From positions 1,347,501 to 1,411,500 of the forward strand of contig NZ_AP022853.1 in NCBI RefSeq assembly GCF_011764585.1: 64,000 nt of DNA, given 5' to 3'. This stretch comes from Sulfurimicrobium lacus. Its GTDB lineage: Bacteria > Pseudomonadota > Gammaproteobacteria > Burkholderiales > Sulfuricellaceae. Positions 1 to 9,089 of this stretch are shown piece by piece. Made by a program: the position numbers and the translations under genes. The notes under the pieces are model-generated. The model did no database searches, was not told the origin of the DNA, and worked only from the letters and a program-made list of their open reading frames with translations. The stretch's first letter is position 1. Each line of letters starts with the position of its first letter.

Positions 1-1
1 G

Positions 2-3000
2 GCTTTCAGGCCGGCGCGGATGAGTCATGCAGGAACGGCCGGGCAATGTGCTTCCTGCCACAGCGGCAGTTTCGTTTACGCCAATGCGCTGTCCAAGCCA
101 GTCAACCATATCCCGACCATTTCCCAGTGCGATACCTGCCACACCGGGGGCTTCGTATCCTGGTTCCCTTCGGTGATGAATCACACCGGCCTGCAGGGTT
201 CGTGCTCCAACTGCCATAGCGGTGCCTTCGTTGCCCAGAATGCACAGGCCAAGACCCCGACCCATATTTCAACCACGGCACAATGCGATACCTGCCACAA
301 TTCGACAGTCAGCTGGGCGACCGGCACATTCAATCATGCCGCTGCCTCGCCCGCAGTAACGGGTCGTTGCTCGACCTGCCACAACGGCTCGTCTGCCCTG
401 GGTAAGCCGACCAATCACATTCCGACCACGGCCCAATGCGACACATGCCACACCAACACCACCGCTTTCGCGCCGGCGGTCATGAGCCACGGCAGCACCA
501 CCGGGCCGGCCGCAAGCGGCAACTGTGCGAGTTGCCATAGCGGAGCCTACATCGCGGCAAACGCCCTGGCCAAAACCCCGACCCACCTGACGACCACGGC
601 GCAATGCGACACCTGCCACCATTCGACGTCCACCTGGGCTGGCGCTACTTACACCCATGCCGCTTCTGCCACCGGCAGCTGCTCGACCTGCCACAACGGC
701 GTAACGGTGATCGGCAAGCCGGCAACGCATATTCCCACCAGCGCGCAGTGCGATTCCTGTCACACCAACTTCTCCGCTTTCAGGCCGGCGCGGATGAACC
801 ACGCCGGGCTGACGGGCCAGTGTTCGACCTGCCACAGCGGGAGCTACGTGGCCGTCAATGCGCTGAGCAAGCCCGCCACGCACATCCCGACAGGCGCGCA
901 GTGCGATACCTGTCACGTGAACGGTTTCGTCGCTTTCGCGCCCGGCGTCATGAGCCATGCCGGCACCAATTCCCCGGTCGCGGCGGGCAACTGCTCCACC
1001 TGCCACAGCGGCGCCTACCTGGCACAAAACGCCCAGATGAAGACGCCGACCCACGTATCGACCACCGCCCAGTGCGACACCTGCCACAGCTCGACGGTCT
1101 CCTGGGCGACAGCTACCTTCAACCATGCCGCCGCGACTCCGCCGGTCTCCGGGCGCTGCTCCAGTTGTCACAACGGCACCAGTGCTCTCGGCAAGCCGAC
1201 CAACCACCTTCCTACAGCTGCCCAGTGCGACACCTGCCACAACGGTTTCGTCGCTTTTGCGCCGGGGCTGATGAACCATGGCGGCACCAGCGGCCCAGTC
1301 GCTGCCGGCAACTGTGCCACCTGCCACGGTGGTGCCTATGTCGCCATCAACGCGCAAATCAAGCCGGCAACGCATATCCCGACCACGCAATCGTGCGATG
1401 CCTGCCATGCGACCGTGGCCTGGCTACCCACCAGCTATTCGCACCAAGGCGTCGTAGCCGGAAGTTGCGCGACATGCCACAACGGCACGACAGCCCTCGG
1501 CAAGACGGCGGCCCATCTGCCGACCACCGCCTCGTGCGATGTTTGTCACACCAACTACAACGCCTTCGCTCCGGCCAGCATGAACCATGCTGGAACGCGG
1601 GGCCCGCTGGCGGCCGGCAGCTGCTCGACCTGCCACACGGGGGCTTACCTGGCGCTGAATGCCCAGGTCAAGCCGGCCACCCACGTCACCACCACTGCGC
1701 AGTGCGATACCTGCCACCGCTCGACGACGAGCTGGGCCACCGCCACCTACACTCATGATGCGGCTGCGATCGGCCAGTGTTCGACTTGTCACAACGGAAC
1801 CACCGCGCTGGGCAAGCCGACCACCCATGTTCCGACCACCGCGCAATGTTCCACCTGCCACACCAACTACAACGCCTTCCGGCCTGCCATGATGAGCCAT
1901 GCCGGGACAACCGGGCCGGTCGCCGTCGCGAACTGCTCGACTTGCCACAACGGCAGCTATACCGCGGTCAACGCCCTGGCCAAGCCGGCAACGCATATCC
2001 CGACGACCTCGCAGTGCGACACCTGCCATACGCGCGGCTACACCGCCTGGTCGCCGTCGGTGATGAGCCATGCCGGGCTGGCCGGCCAGTGTTCCACCTG
2101 CCACAGCGGCGCCTACATCGCACAGAATGCGCAGGCCAAAACACCCACCCATATCCCGACCACCGCGCAGTGCGATACCTGCCATAACTCGACCATTACC
2201 TGGACGACCGGCACCTACAATCACAACACGGCGAGCCCACCAGCCACCGGCCGTTGCTCGACCTGTCATAACGGCACCAACGCCTTGGGCAAGCCTTCCT
2301 CCCATATTCCCACTTCGGCGCAATGCGATACTTGCCACCGGAACTACACGGCTTTTGCCCCGGCGATCATGAGCCACAGCGGCACAATGGGCCCGGTCGC
2401 AACGGGCAACTGCGCAAGCTGCCATAACGGCGCCTACGTTGCCGTCAATGCCCAGGCCAAGACCGTAACGCATATCCCGACGACCCAGTCCTGCGATACT
2501 TGCCATACGACAACCGCCTGGACGCCCACCAGCTTTTCCCATGCAGGGGTAGTGGCCGGCTCTTGCGCCACTTGTCACAACAACATCAATGCCAGCGGCA
2601 AGTCGACCCCGCATATCCCGACCGCCCAGTCCTGCGATTCCTGCCATCGCACCGGGCTTTCCTGGCTGCCGCTGATCACACCGTATTCGCATGCGGGCGT
2701 CGCTGCCACCGGTTGCAGCAACTGCCATATCAGTTCTTATCCGAACATCGACGTGAAGCCCGCCAACCACTTGCCGACTACCGCTGGGTGCGAATCCTGC
2801 CATCACAGTTTTTCCTCCTGGCTGCCGGCGACTTTCAACCATAGCGGAGTCGTGGCTGGAACCTGCCAGACCTGTCATGGCGGCGCGTACACCAACGTCA
2901 CGATCAAGCCGGCGAACCACATTCCGACGCTCACCCCGGCCGGGATGCCCGGTAACGAATGTTCCCTGTGTCACAGCAGCACGACGTCCTTTGCCGTGGA

Positions 3001-3196
3001 GCGCATGAACCACGGCAGCATGCAGACCTCTTGTGCGATCTGCCATGACAGATCAGCAACCTATCTGGGGAGCATGACGAAAATCACCCGCAGCAGCAGC
3101 CATGCCAGTGGAGCCAGCAGTACGACAGATTGCTCATCGAGCGGTTGCCACAAGCCGCTTGGCCGCAAGGGAACTCCTTACACCAGATGGGATTGA
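2..3196 (+). CDS. giant multihaem c-type cytochrome (5' partial, at least 40 haem sites)
   Basis: Likely periplasmic or surface electron-transfer protein. The frame is open from base 2 and already inside a repeat (AFRPARM), so the start and signal peptide lie upstream. The visible 1,064 residues hold 39 CxxCH sites plus a last CxxxxCH (C-SSSG-C-H). They are arranged in units of roughly 40-45 residues with two haems each. The pattern is CxxCH-[SN]G..., then KPxxHIPT, then CDxCH, then W/F-x-P-x-x-M-[NS]-H-x-G. The extra His in HIPT and in M[NS]H are natural distal ligands, so bis-His coordination is inferred. The protein ends in a short basic tail without a membrane anchor. Unusually many haems in one chain; the repeats could also collapse or expand in assembly. 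An outer-membrane barrel gene follows 100 bp downstream. Confidence 0.95.
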   Translation, partial: AFRPARMSHAGTAGQCASCHSGSFVYANALSKPVNHIPTISQCDTCHTGGFVSWFPSVMNHTGLQGSCSNCHSGAFVAQNAQAKTPTHISTTAQCDTCHNSTVSWATGTFNHAAASPAVTGRCSTCHNGSSALGKPTNHIPTTAQCDTCHTNTTAFAPAVMSHGSTTGPAASGNCASCHSGAYIAANALAKTPTHLTTTAQCDTCHHSTSTWAGATYTHAASATGSCSTCHNGVTVIGKPATHIPTSAQCDSCHTNFSAFRPARMNHAGLTGQCSTCHSGSYVAVNALSKPATHIPTGAQCDTCHVNGFVAFAPGVMSHAGTNSPVAAGNCSTCHSGAYLAQNAQMKTPTHVSTTAQCDTCHSSTVSWATATFNHAAATPPVSGRCSSCHNGTSALGKPTNHLPTAAQCDTCHNGFVAFAPGLMNHGGTSGPVAAGNCATCHGGAYVAINAQIKPATHIPTTQSCDACHATVAWLPTSYSHQGVVAGSCATCHNGTTALGKTAAHLPTTASCDVCHTNYNAFAPASMNHAGTRGPLAAGSCSTCHTGAYLALNAQVKPATHVTTTAQCDTCHRSTTSWATATYTHDAAAIGQCSTCHNGTTALGKPTTHVPTTAQCSTCHTNYNAFRPAMMSHAGTTGPVAVANCSTCHNGSYTAVNALAKPATHIPTTSQCDTCHTRGYTAWSPSVMSHAGLAGQCSTCHSGAYIAQNAQAKTPTHIPTTAQCDTCHNSTITWTTGTYNHNTASPPATGRCSTCHNGTNALGKPSSHIPTSAQCDTCHRNYTAFAPAIMSHSGTMGPVATGNCASCHNGAYVAVNAQAKTVTHIPTTQSCDTCHTTTAWTPTSFSHAGVVAGSCATCHNNINASGKSTPHIPTAQSCDSCHRTGLSWLPLITPYSHAGVAATGCSNCHISSYPNIDVKPANHLPTTAGCESCHHSFSSWLPATFNHSGVVAGTCQTCHGGAYTNVTIKPANHIPTLTPAGMPGNECSLCHSSTTSFAVERMNHGSMQTSCAICHDRSATYLGSMTKITRSSSHASGASSTTDCSSSGCHKPLGRKGTPYTRWD

Positions 3197-3218
3197 TTCC
3201 GTCAGAAATACAATTCGG

Positions 3219-3286
3219 CGGGGGCCAGCCTGCCCCCGAAATTACCTGGATCGATCTCGGAGAGAAGCGGGGCGACTTAGCCCCGC
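3219..3286. other. two GC-rich hairpins between cytochrome and porin genes
   Basis: The first stem is 3219-3225 paired with 3232-3238 (CGGGGGC / GCCCCCG, 6-nt loop). The second is 3267-3273 paired with 3280-3286 (GCGGGGC / GCCCCGC, 6-nt loop). Neither has a T-run, so a strong intrinsic terminator is unlikely. The second ends 10 nt before the porin start and would cover its ribosome-binding region. An attenuator or mRNA-processing structure setting the cytochrome:porin ratio is possible. Confidence 0.55.
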
Positions 3287-3296
3287 ATTGCTGGAT

Positions 3297-5636
3297 ATGC
3301 CTTTATTGAAAACCCCTGTTTCCCTTGCCCGCCACGTGCTGGCCATCGTTCTGTTGACGGTGTGTTCTCTGGCTCAAGCCCAGATTGTCGACCACATCAG
3401 CGTCACTCCACATGAACACGATGCCGAGATCGTCATCCAGTTCGCCCCGAAAATCCTCTACCTGAGGCACACGCCGCTGCACGAAGGGAAGGACCTGCGT
3501 GTCTTCATCCGCCTGCTCGATGCCGACCTGCTGGAAAACGACCTGGCGCAGGAGACCGTGTCCGCCCCCAAAACAGACCGCGTGCCGGATATCAAGGTGA
3601 CCTATCCGGAACTGGTTAATGGCATGCTCGTGGCGTTCTCCAGGTCGACCAGTTTTACAGTGCGCCCTGGGACGGACGGGCGCAGCATCGTCATCACGGT
3701 TCCGCTGCTCCCGCCCGCCAAGACGGCGCCGATCGCGCCACCTCCGGAGAAGAAGCCAGCCGAGGTCGTCAGCAAGGTCGTGCCGCCTGCGCCGCCGGCT
3801 GCAATCGCAGCGCCGCTGGCGAGCAAACCGGCAGAGGCCGTTGTCTCTCCGGCCAAGGAAAGCGTGCCTGCCGAGGTTGCACCCGCACCCGCATCAGCAC
3901 CTGTGCTTTCGACCAACGAGGTTGAAACGCGCGCCAAGGCATACATGGAAGACGCGCGCCGCGCCATGGCGGCCAAAGATTCCGCCACCGCCGTCAACCG
4001 CTTGAATCGCGTGCTCGGGTTGCCTTCCAGCAGCCAGACGGAATCTGCTCAGGCCATGATCGGCGAGGCGCGGGAAATGAATGGGGAGATGCTCAAAGCG
4101 CGTGCAGAATACGAGTTGTACCTTAAATTATTTCCTGCCGGACCCCATGCCAAGCGCGTCCGGGAGCGTCTGGCCGCACTGCCTTCTGGCGCGGCACTGG
4201 CGCGCAGCAAGCAGCGACCGCTGCCGCTGGAGGCCGGACCGGCGGAGTGGACCTTCAACGGAAGTATTTCCTCCTACTACTACACCGGGAAATCGCAGAT
4301 CGAGACACTGGTGCCGCCGCCTCCCGGGCAGCTGACATTCAACCGCGACACCTTGTCGATGGTGGACCAGAATTCGCTGATCACTTCGATCAACCTCAAT
4401 GCCCGGCGCCGCGATGCCTTCAGGGATACGCGCATCGTCGTGCGCGACACCGACAACCACAATTACCTCACGCCATCGCGCAGCTACAACCGGCTGTATT
4501 CGGCCTACATCGATCATAACGACCGTAAAGCCGGCTACTACGTGCGAGCGGGCAGGCAAAACCCGAACGGCATGGGCGTGATGGACCGCTTCGACGGATT
4601 GCAGGCGGGCTACAACCTGAACCCGGAATGGCGGGTAAACGGCGTTTACGGCGACGCGGTGGAATTCAATTCGCCGTTCAAGAAGACATTTTACGGTGCC
4701 AGCGTAGATCTGCTGCCCCAGGTCGGTCTTCCCGGAGTCAGCGTCTACGCCATCGAACAGACCCTGGACGGCATGGCCAACCGCCGCGCTTTCGGTACCG
4801 AGCTACGCTACTTCGACGGCCGTGTCACCGCCTACGGCATGCTGGACTACGATGTCCTGTACAAGGGGGTCAATATCGCCATGCTGCAGGCCAACTACCT
4901 GAGCGAAGGAGGAGATAACTACTTCATGGTAATCGACCACCGCAGAGCACCCTCATACAGTTTGACCAACGCCTTGCCCGCAGCGCCAGGCCTGACACTG
5001 CAGGAGATGGTCGCGCTGCAGGGGCTCGATCAGGTTCGTGCACAGGCAGTCGCTTTGACCGCCATGTCCGACATGTTCGCCATCGGCGTCACCCATCCGC
5101 TGACGGAGAACTGGCAGATCGGCGCGGATTACCGCCTGTCCTCCATCTCCAGCACGCTGCCGGTGATGGCGGTATTGCCGCTGGCACAGATCGGCACCTG
5201 TCTCGGCACGATCGATCCGGTAAACAATACCTGTGTGATCGATACGGCTTCGCAGCAGGCGTCGGGAAAAAATCACGTGTTGAGTTTTCAGACGGTCGGC
5301 ACCAACCTGTTCTATGCCAACGCGGTGGGTGTGGCGAATCTCAGCCTGATCCAGGGGCCGACCTATGTCGGCCAGGCGCTGAGCCTCGGCTACGCTATTC
5401 CCTTCTGGGAGCGTTGGCGTCTCGACGCGAACCTTCGCTACTACACACAGAAGGATGACAGCGACAACAAGCAGGACCGGATATCGCCGAGCCTGAAACT
5501 TGCCTATCAGTGGCGCAGCCGGCTCTTCCTGGAAGGGGAAATTGGCCGTGAAGTATCCAATTCAACAGGGCCTGCCCGCGACGACCACACCACGCGCGAC
5601 TATATGTACGTGGGTGTGCGCTGGGATATCAATTGA
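3297..5636 (+). CDS. outer-membrane beta-barrel protein with AMIN-like and TPR regions (porin partner of the cytochrome)
   Basis: 779 residues from ATG 3297. This start is chosen because it opens a clean signal peptide (MPLLKTPVSLARH..., cleavage after AQA about residue 28); the frame is open further upstream but there it encodes no plausible protein. Residues ~30-130 look like an AMIN-type beta domain. Next come a Pro/Ala-rich linker (~140-205), a TPR-like helical part (~210-300, KAYMEDARRAM, RAEYELYLKLFP) and, from ~330 on, alternating amphipathic strands typical of a barrel, ending YVGVRWDIN. Sitting just after a giant multihaem cytochrome, it is a candidate for the sheath or porin of an outer-membrane electron conduit (MtrAB/PioAB-like logic, or the large-haem porin-cytochrome modules of iron oxidisers). 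The role is inference. Confidence 0.8.
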   Translation: MPLLKTPVSLARHVLAIVLLTVCSLAQAQIVDHISVTPHEHDAEIVIQFAPKILYLRHTPLHEGKDLRVFIRLLDADLLENDLAQETVSAPKTDRVPDIKVTYPELVNGMLVAFSRSTSFTVRPGTDGRSIVITVPLLPPAKTAPIAPPPEKKPAEVVSKVVPPAPPAAIAAPLASKPAEAVVSPAKESVPAEVAPAPASAPVLSTNEVETRAKAYMEDARRAMAAKDSATAVNRLNRVLGLPSSSQTESAQAMIGEAREMNGEMLKARAEYELYLKLFPAGPHAKRVRERLAALPSGAALARSKQRPLPLEAGPAEWTFNGSISSYYYTGKSQIETLVPPPPGQLTFNRDTLSMVDQNSLITSINLNARRRDAFRDTRIVVRDTDNHNYLTPSRSYNRLYSAYIDHNDRKAGYYVRAGRQNPNGMGVMDRFDGLQAGYNLNPEWRVNGVYGDAVEFNSPFKKTFYGASVDLLPQVGLPGVSVYAIEQTLDGMANRRAFGTELRYFDGRVTAYGMLDYDVLYKGVNIAMLQANYLSEGGDNYFMVIDHRRAPSYSLTNALPAAPGLTLQEMVALQGLDQVRAQAVALTAMSDMFAIGVTHPLTENWQIGADYRLSSISSTLPVMAVLPLAQIGTCLGTIDPVNNTCVIDTASQQASGKNHVLSFQTVGTNLFYANAVGVANLSLIQGPTYVGQALSLGYAIPFWERWRLDANLRYYTQKDDSDNKQDRISPSLKLAYQWRSRLFLEGEIGREVSNSTGPARDDHTTRDYMYVGVRWDIN

Positions 5637-5725
5637 GGTACGCCGCCTGCTGAAACGCTGCTGCGGCTGATCGTTGCCGGGTATAACAAGCATCACAATT
5701 CATAATTTTTCAGGAAGACTTAAAA

Positions 5726-6589
5726 GTGGATTCAAGCGTAATCATTTTTACCATTGCTGTCGTTGTTGTCCTCGTTCTCGTGGTGCTGAGTGTCAGCGGC
5801 GCACTGCCTTTCGGGCGCCGGGGCCAGGGAGACGAAATCAGCGCTGCGCTGCGGCAGTTGCTGCTTGATCGCGCCGCAGGCATGGTTACCGGAGAGGAAT
5901 TCGAACGCCGTCAGGCCGCGCTGCACGCGTCGCTTATGGGCGCGCCGCAGGCGAGCGCCCCTGCGCTGCGCCGCCACCTGCGCTGGGCCGTGCCGGCTGT
6001 CATCGCCATCGTCGCCGTGCCACCCGTTGTGATCTACACCTTCTTCGTCAAGCCCAAAGAGGTGCAAAACGCCCCGGCTCCGGTTGCTGCCATGGGGATG
6101 AGCGCACCGGGACAGAAAGCGCAGCCTCAGCCTCAGGCCAACAAAGGGGGCGACCTCAATACGGCAGCCAAACACCTGGCAGACAAGATGGCCAAGGACC
6201 CCAGTAACGGCGAGGGCTGGCTTCTGCTGGCGCGCACTTACGGCGAACTGCGCCAGCACAAGGAGGCCGCGAACGCCTATGCCAAGGCGGCCGCGTTGCT
6301 GCCCCCGGATGCATCCCTGCTGGCGGACTGGGCCGATGCCTACGTCATGACTCATGATCGCAAATGGAATGACGAAGCGCGCGATATCGTGAAAAGAGCT
6401 CTCGCAGCCGATCCCAAACACCTGAAAGCGCTCTCGCTCGCGGGTGGGGAAGCCTTCGACCGGGGCGATTACAAAACCGCCATCGACTACTGGAAACGTG
6501 TCAAAGCAGTCGCTCCAGCCGATTCGATGGACATCAAGCTGGCTGATTCCAATATCGCGGAAGCCACTGCGCGGACGGGCGGAAAGTAG
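5726..6589 (+). CDS. CcmI/CycH-like membrane-anchored TPR protein
   Basis: 287 residues. GTG start at 5726 is supported by AGGAAG at 5713-5718. Transmembrane helix 1 is at residues ~4-27 and helix 2 at ~87-110. The cytoplasmic loop between them carries the leucine-rich LLLDRAAGMVTGEEFERR stretch seen in CcmI/CycH N-termini. The periplasmic part has TPR units (GEGWLLLARTYGELRQHKEA, LKALSLAGGEAFDRGDYKTA). CcmI-type proteins hold apocytochrome c for haem ligation, which suits the haem-rich neighbour. It is separated from the rest of any ccm operon, so it may be a dedicated chaperone for the multihaem protein. NrfG-like is the alternative. Confidence 0.7.
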   Translation: MDSSVIIFTIAVVVVLVLVVLSVSGALPFGRRGQGDEISAALRQLLLDRAAGMVTGEEFERRQAALHASLMGAPQASAPALRRHLRWAVPAVIAIVAVPPVVIYTFFVKPKEVQNAPAPVAAMGMSAPGQKAQPQPQANKGGDLNTAAKHLADKMAKDPSNGEGWLLLARTYGELRQHKEAANAYAKAAALLPPDASLLADWADAYVMTHDRKWNDEARDIVKRALAADPKHLKALSLAGGEAFDRGDYKTAIDYWKRVKAVAPADSMDIKLADSNIAEATARTGGK

Positions 6590-6633
6590 CCTGATTCACC
6601 TGCCGGAGCGCCGGGAGGGCCACTGACCAAACG

Positions 6634-8009
6634 TCATTCCTTCGCCGGCTGATGTGATTCGGCTGGCAGGTCCGCGTGCTTGGACAGCAACCTGTTGCGA
6701 ACGAAATTGATGTGTCCGCGCAGCGCGTAGAAAAGGTCGCCGAAAGAAGCCGGCACCGTGATCTTGTTTACAGTGTCCTCGATATGATCCAGGTGCCGCA
6801 GCAGTTCCTCGCTCCTCTTGGGGTCGAAAGAAGGCTCGAATGCGTCGCGCTCCAGCTCCAGCAATACCCGGTACCAGCGGTAAATGCGCGATTCGATGCG
6901 CCAGCGGTAGACCGTCGGCGCGATCTTGAGTGCCGGAATCAGCAACAGCGCAATCGGCACGATTGCCGCGAGTGCGCGCGCGACCAGGCCCGCGGCCCAG
7001 AAGGGGAAGGTGCGGTAGAGAAAACTCTTGCCTGACGTGTAATAGCGACGGGCATCCGGACTGATGGGAAACTCGTGCTCGACCGGGGTCGGGAACTCGC
7101 CGCGCTTCTTGAAAATTCCGGCCTTCCCGTGCACTTCCCGCGCGGCTTCGAGGAGCAGGTCGGAGAGCGCCGGGTGCAGGTCGTTCCGCGCGATAAGCTC
7201 CACCGTGGGGCCGATCAGGTACACGTCCTCGGCGGGGATGTCCTTGCCGAAATCGAGCGAACCCTTGGGCAGTTCCAGCTTGTTCAGATAGCTGATGCGG
7301 CGCGTGTAGCCGTCGGCCTGGGTGAAGCTGAACAGGTGGGCGTCTGGTGTGTGGAGCAGCTGGCGCATCAGGACCGTGGAGGTCGAGTCGCCCATGAGGA
7401 AAATGGCGTCGATGCGATTCTCGGTCAATGCACGCACCTCGTCGCCGGTGGTCGTGTCGACGTAAGCGGTGCCGTCATCCGGCGCAAAACCGTTGGTCTT
7501 GAGCAGCGTCAACGCCAGCGCGCGCGTGCCGCTGCCTTCCTGGCCGATGTCCAGCCTTTTGCCCTTGAAGTCGGAAAGCAGGGTTTTGGGTTTGCCGCGT
7601 TAAAGATCATCAGCGGCTGGTAGGACACGCTTCCCAGCGAAACCAGGTTGGCGGGGGCGGTACCCTTGACTTCGCCTCCCTGCACAAACCCGACGTCGAC
7701 CTTGACCTTAGGGTCAGACAATTTCCTCAAGTTATCCACGGAGCCTTCCGAGGGCAGGATTTTCAGCGTGACGCCTTCCCTGGCCAGGATTTTCTTGTAT
7801 TTCTCGGCATTCTTCTGGAAAACGCTGCCGCTGGGGCCGCCCGCGATGGTGATGGTGTTCGGCGCGGCGGAATTCATGAACACCAGGAAAGCCAGGCTTG
7901 CCGCCAGTCCGGCGAGCAGAATGACGCCCACCGACACCACCTGCCCCCGCCCGAACAGCGCATTGAGTTTCGCCAGCGTCCTGACAAGGTAAACTTTCGC
8001 GGCGACCAT
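6634..8009 (-). pseudogene. TAXI-family TRAP transporter solute receptor, frameshifted
   Basis: Start ATG at 8009 (reading leftward), preceded by GGAGG. The N-terminal frame gives a transmembrane helix (~17-38) and the TAXI signature GGPSGSVFQKNAEKYKKIL. It then runs out of frame after SYQPLMIF. The adjoining frame restores RGKPKTLLSDFKGKRLDIG, GSGTRALALTLLK and the rest of the domain. A second hydrophobic segment (FPFWAAGLVARALAAIVPIALLL) and a charged C-terminal tail follow. One missing base around 7598-7602 explains the break. The family binds small organic anions for TRAP-type uptake; this longer membrane-anchored form lies without TRAP permease genes. Either a real pseudogene or a sequencing error. 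Confidence 0.85.
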
Positions 8010-8226
8010 GGCATGCCTCCAGCTGGGCTTGATACTTGGACCAACAATTCTAAACCTGAAACTCCATGCCCAAGAAATATCGGCGGTTTCGCGCTTATAT
8101 TTTCGGATTTGCGCCTTCGCCGGATGTCGCAAATCCGTACTATCATCTTCATTGCCGGATACATGGGCTGTCCGGCATTTCGCTGGGCCGTCCCGCGGAA
8201 AACCGAATAACCGGAGCTTGTGATCG

Positions 8227-8625
8227 ATGAATGCAGCATGGGAGGCCGCCAGCAAAGGCGGCGACGTCCAGACGATCCGCGACTTTCTGGCACGGGGGGC
8301 GGACATCGACGCCCGCGACTGCTATGGACAGACGGCACTCATGCTGGCCGCGCATGCCGGCCACTCCCCGGTGGTCGAAACGCTCATCGCCCAGCGGGCA
8401 GACCTCGATGTGACCGCCAAATTCGGTTTGAGCGCCCTGATGCTCGCCATCATTGCCGGACATGTGGAGATAGCACATCTGCTGGCGAAAGCCGGCGCCG
8501 ACCTTTCTCTCACGGGAAGCGGTGCACCGGGTTTCGCCGGCATGACTGCCTACGACCTCGCCCTCGCGCGGGGCATGCGCGGGTTGTCGGCAGAACTGGA
8601 AGGCAAGCCACTGGTGGGAATGTGA
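8227..8625 (+). CDS. ankyrin-repeat protein
   Basis: 132 residues, with ankyrin consensus pieces: GADIDARDCYGQTALMLAAHAGH, RADLDVTAKFGLSALMLAIIAGH and KAGADLSL. There are about three to four 33-residue repeats and no signal peptide, so it is probably a cytoplasmic protein-binding scaffold. The TGA stop overlaps the GTG start of the next ankyrin gene (GTGA at 8622-8625), so the two are translationally coupled. Partner unknown. Confidence 0.85.
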   Translation: MNAAWEAASKGGDVQTIRDFLARGADIDARDCYGQTALMLAAHAGHSPVVETLIAQRADLDVTAKFGLSALMLAIIAGHVEIAHLLAKAGADLSLTGSGAPGFAGMTAYDLALARGMRGLSAELEGKPLVGM

Positions 8626-8896
8626 AATCGAACGCCGAGCGCTGCGCGGAATACGAGAGATTCAAAAAGATCGATGCCGCCTTCAAGGCGGGCGATCTTG
8701 CAGCGTTACGCAATGCAGTGGAGGACCCGGCCAGCATACCCAACGGACCGATGCCGCTGACCATAGGCGCGTGTCTGGAATATGCGATCTACCACAGCCC
8801 CTTGCCATTTATCACCGAACTGCTGGAGATCGGCGCCGACCCCCATCTCCGCACACGAATCGATGACTGCGAAACGCCTCGCGAGATGGCGGAGAA
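8622..8896 (+). pseudogene. ankyrin-family gene interrupted by the prophage (5' part)
   Basis: GTG start at 8622, overlapping the upstream stop. The visible protein (MKSNAERCAEYERFKKIDAAF...) carries an ankyrin segment (FITELLEIGADPHLRTRIDDCETPREMAEN). The frame runs on to 8939, but from 8897 it is phage end sequence (..VGRCLIWHWEEVG), which is not ankyrin-like. Joining 8622-8896 to 41923-41956 restores a 102-residue protein ending ENATGGSGLRRL. The gene was therefore the insertion target. Whether the phage-encoded tail gives a functional protein is unknown. Confidence 0.8.
8892..8896. repeat. 5-bp target-site duplication (left copy)
   Basis: GAGAA directly before the phage left end TGT. The same five bases follow the right end at 41918-41922. 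Five bp is the duplication length made by Mu-type transposition. Confidence 0.8.
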
Positions 8897-9058
8897 TGTG
8901 GGGAGGTGTTTGATTTGGCACTGGGAAGAAGTGGGATAAAACGGGAACAAGTCAAACAGGCTCAAAGAGTTAACGAAAAATGAGCCGAAAAACCAATTTA
9001 ACGCGATCCGCAAAAAAATAAGCAAAACTCAGTAGCATTTGCGCATCATTTGGCACTG
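8897..9058. promoter_or_regulatory. phage left end with transposase-binding motifs
   Basis: Terminus TGT at 8897, 16 nt spacer, then ATTTGGCACTG at 8913-8923. A second site at 9037-9058 consists of two 11-bp units, ATTTGCGCATC and ATTTGGCACTG. These units recur inverted at the right end. By analogy with Mu they are MuA-type binding sites. The rest of the region up to the repressor stop at 9090 is AT-rich and non-coding. Confidence 0.7.
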
Positions 9059-9089
9059 CATACACATTATTTAATTACTTTTGCTCGCG

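Noticed and set aside
269-3046. Long antisense and shifted open frames across the cytochrome gene
   Set aside because: They arise from the repetitive CxxCH codons; their translations are Arg/Gly/Ala-rich with no domain.
1-3196. Tandem DNA repeats resembling a CRISPR or minisatellite
   Set aside because: The repeats are protein-level haem units with varied codons, not identical direct repeats with unique spacers.
3102-3296. Earlier start for the outer-membrane barrel gene inside the cytochrome end
   Set aside because: The extension is Arg-rich, overlaps the cytochrome, and would place the signal peptide 65 residues in.
8897-8939. Phage-encoded tail VGRCLIWHWEEVG as the native C-terminus of the ankyrin protein
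   Set aside because: It lies inside the phage terminus by the duplication and end-symmetry evidence.
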